The position numbers and the translations under genes were made by a program. Below are positions 40,632 through 42,499 of a DNA stretch of 42,499 bases, one piece after another. Positions within the stretch are counted from its first letter, which is position 1; every line of letters starts with the position of its first letter. A model generated the notes under the pieces. The model was not told where the DNA came from, ran no database searches, and saw nothing but the letters and a program-made list of their open reading frames with translations. Source of the DNA: an uncultured Dorea sp. (GTDB lineage Bacteria > Bacillota > Clostridia > Lachnospirales > Lachnospiraceae); the NCBI GenBank assembly GCA_910577685.1, contig CAJTOH010000032.1, forward strand, positions 1 to 42,499, read 5' to 3'.

Positions 40632-42350
40632 TCACACCTCCATCTTCTTTCTGTCATCCTGACTCATCTGAATCTCATAGATCTGCTGATACAGTCCGCC
40701 GCTTTTAATCAGTTCATGATGGGTTCCAATCTCCTCGGCGCGGCCATTGTTCAGTACCAGAATCTGATCCGCCCCCATTAGCGTTGTGATTCTATGGGAA
40801 ATCAAGATTACTGTCGCATCCCTCATATGTTCTTCCAATGCTTTTCGGATTCTTGTGTCTGTCTGTGAATCCACGGCGGACAGGGAATCGTCAAACACCA
40901 TAATCGGAGCTTTTTGAAGCAGCATCCTCGCGATCGCTACCCGCTGACGCTGTCCTCCGGAAAGAGTAACGCCCCGCTCCCCGACCAGTGTGTCATACCC
41001 GTCCGGAAAGCTCATGATCGCATCGTCAATACAGGCAATCTTCGCCGCCTCACGGATTGCCGCAAGATCCGCCCCGGGACGCGCAGCCGCAATATTCTCT
41101 CGGATGGTCCTTGAATACAGGAAGGGTTCCTGCAATACCATACCGATCTGTCCCCGAAGCCAAGAAAGAGGAATCTTTCGGACGTCCTTTCCGCCAATCC
41201 GGATACCACCCTTTCCGTCTTCCAGTTCATACAGCCGGGTCAATAACTGCACGATTGTAGATTTGCCGCTTCCCGTACCGCCTAAGATGCCGAACGTACA
41301 CCCCTGAGGAATCCGAAAATCCATATCTTTCAATACTTCGTTTCCCTCTTCATAGCCAAAGTTCACGTGGTCAAACGTAATATCGTATCCGTCTGCTTCG
41401 TCCTCGTTTGTCAAATCCTTCCGCACATCATCAACCGTCTTTTCAACAGCTTCTTCCTCGGCCCTTATAATATAGTCCACACGCTCAAAAGAAACGCCCG
41501 CTTTACTCATATCCGAAAGGATCCTTCCAAGGCCTCGGATTGGCCATACCAGAGTTGTATTATAGGAAGCAAATGCGACAAACTCTCCGACGGTAATATT
41601 TCCCTGCACCGCTTCCATTGTCCCAAGCACAATAACGGTGACCACCTGCAGTCCTGTAATCAGGTCGCCGACTCCCCAGTACAGCCCGGACAGCGTTCCC
41701 AGCCGTATCCACAGCTTCGCAAAAATATCGTTTTTCTCCTGAAAACGGTCCATCTCAAAACTCTCCCGTCCGAACGCCCGCACCACGCGGACTCCGGTGG
41801 CATTTTCCTGAACTACGGTGGACAGCTCTCCCTCCGCTTCGTCGGCCGCTATGAATCGTTTCGCAATCAACCGGTAAAACACTGACGAATATATAACGAC
41901 TATCGGTACAAAAGGCAGCACTGCCAAGGATAGCCGCACATTCATAGACACCATCATAGAAAAATAAATTACAATCAAAAAAACCGTCCGGAACACTTCC
42001 AATAACTGTGTCACGACAAAATTGCGGATCACCTCCACATCAGAGGTACAGCGCTGTATGATATCCCCCGTCTGATTCTTGTCATGCCAGTTCATGGGTA
42101 TCCTCTGCACATGTCCAAACAGCATGTCCCGCATATTCTTGGCGAACGTCTCGCCTGCCAGCGCCGTATTCGAACGGCACACGTACTGCGACAGCCCTGC
42201 CAGCGCAGCTACCGTGACCAAAAGAAGCGCCAAGATCCAGAGATGATCCGACAGGTATTCATACTTCGTTCCGTCCAGCACCGAATCGATACTAAAACGG
42301 AAAATTTGGGGCGTCAACGAATTCAAAGCGGTTGTTGCCAAGGATGCCAC
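40632..42350 (-). CDS. ABC exporter subunit A (degenerate ATP site; start unclear)
   Basis: At least 572 residues from GTG 42350. Membrane helices come first; the ATP-binding domain has GGTGSGKSTIVQ, LSGGQRQRVAIARM and Walker B IMVFDDSLSAVD with Asp in place of Glu, the degenerate half of a heterodimer. The start is a problem: GTG 42350 falls inside the first helix (KYFAIAVVASLATTALN), and the frame stays open to 42467 with family-like sequence (KKGEGIKIKYRKWNLIRQFF) but contains no ATG, GTG or TTG. Rare ATT codons (42422, 42428) follow a GGGAGAAGGG site. ATG 42489 (MRFLRKIGL) is out of frame and stops at TAA. An uncommon start or a small indel is likely. Confidence 0.85.
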   Translation of the reverse strand: MASLATTALNSLTPQIFRFSIDSVLDGTKYEYLSDHLWILALLLVTVAALAGLSQYVCRSNTALAGETFAKNMRDMLFGHVQRIPMNWHDKNQTGDIIQRCTSDVEVIRNFVVTQLLEVFRTVFLIVIYFSMMVSMNVRLSLAVLPFVPIVVIYSSVFYRLIAKRFIAADEAEGELSTVVQENATGVRVVRAFGRESFEMDRFQEKNDIFAKLWIRLGTLSGLYWGVGDLITGLQVVTVIVLGTMEAVQGNITVGEFVAFASYNTTLVWPIRGLGRILSDMSKAGVSFERVDYIIRAEEEAVEKTVDDVRKDLTNEDEADGYDITFDHVNFGYEEGNEVLKDMDFRIPQGCTFGILGGTGSGKSTIVQLLTRLYELEDGKGGIRIGGKDVRKIPLSWLRGQIGMVLQEPFLYSRTIRENIAAARPGADLAAIREAAKIACIDDAIMSFPDGYDTLVGERGVTLSGGQRQRVAIARMLLQKAPIMVFDDSLSAVDSQTDTRIRKALEEHMRDATVILISHRITTLMGADQILVLNNGRAEEIGTHHELIKSGGLYQQIYEIQMSQDDRKKMEV

Positions 42351-42375
42351 AACCGCAATCGCAAAATATTTTTTT

Positions 42376-42399
42376 GATCCGTCAAAAAATTGACGGATC
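42376..42399. repeat. Perfect 10-base hairpin in the exporter's N-terminal coding zone
   Basis: GATCCGTCAA (42376-42385), AAAA, TTGACGGATC (42390-42399). It encodes LIRQFFDGSK in the reading frame. It would fold near the start of the mRNA. Confidence 0.6.
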
Positions 42400-42499
42400 A
42401 GATTCCATTTTCTGTATTTAATCTTAATCCCTTCTCCCTTTTTCAGGTATTGTAAAGTATTACAATCCTATTTTTCTTAAAAACCTCATGTTTTCAGGG

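Noticed and set aside
1..42499. tRNA, rRNA or CRISPR array
   Set aside because: No cloverleaf with a GTTCGA-like arm, no rRNA-like conserved blocks, and no regularly spaced repeats with spacers were found by eye; small RNAs cannot be excluded.

Overview
The window looks like chromosome of a gut-type Lachnospiraceae (Clostridium cluster XIVa; a Dorea, [Clostridium] scindens or Faecalicatena-like genome is my guess from gene content, not proven). The pointers are the argC-argJ-argB-argD order with a GNAT gene, a YitT protein, a small CotF-type spore-coat pair, a HAAS-domain FtsW relative under a PadR regulator, and strong AGGAGG ribosome sites. About 35 genes are visible. I see no rRNA, tRNA or CRISPR array.

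Layout. (1) 1-3140 is an AT-rich mobile-element graveyard: a transposase tail, a DUF4238 remnant with in-frame stops, two perfect palindromes in a possible conjugative-element intergenic remnant, one intact AraC/GyrI-like regulator, and a tyrosine recombinase broken at both ends. An AAA-ATPase/PD-(D/E)XK protein (3121-4869) closes this zone. (2) 4996-11353, minus strand, is a competence/envelope cluster: comEA, an OmpR-type response regulator, its histidine kinase, a two-GerMN-domain exported protein, and comEC. (3) 11448-17127, minus strand, is the arginine operon argC-GNAT-argJ-argB-argD followed by a YdcZ-type transporter. argG lies at 19461 on the plus strand. Both arg promoters have a TTGCAT -35, a 17-base spacer and an ArgR-box-like TGCATAATTAT motif, so they are probably co-regulated. 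argH and argR are not in the window. (4) Between them sits a padR-ftsW-like unit with a perfect consensus promoter embedded in repeated ATCTATATAT boxes. (5) 20767-23562 holds a nuclease-transposase fragment, a divergent M19 dipeptidase and C26 gamma-glutamyl hydrolase pair, and the spore-coat pair. (6) 23729-28378 is a marR-ABC-ABC drug-export operon. (7) 28615-36121 holds dtd-eamA, a YwaF-like membrane protein plus a small unknown protein, yitT, a divergent merR/MATE pair with a textbook 19-base-spacer MerR promoter, and a COG2509-type FAD protein. (8) 36241-37808 is a two-gene unit of unknown function preceded by what looks like a sigma-D (motility sigma) promoter. (9) 37987-42499 is a second heterodimeric ABC exporter plus a ZIP metal transporter.

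The parts I find most worth following up are the sigma-D-like unknown pair; the PadR/HAAS/SEDS unit; the regulator-kinase-GerMN trio inside the competence genes, which recalls actinobacterial MtrA-MtrB-LpqB; and the repeat elements that have reshaped the arg operon. One of these repeats provides the argC stop codon and another duplicates the argJ/argB junction. All product names come from reading protein sequence and motifs; no database search was run.
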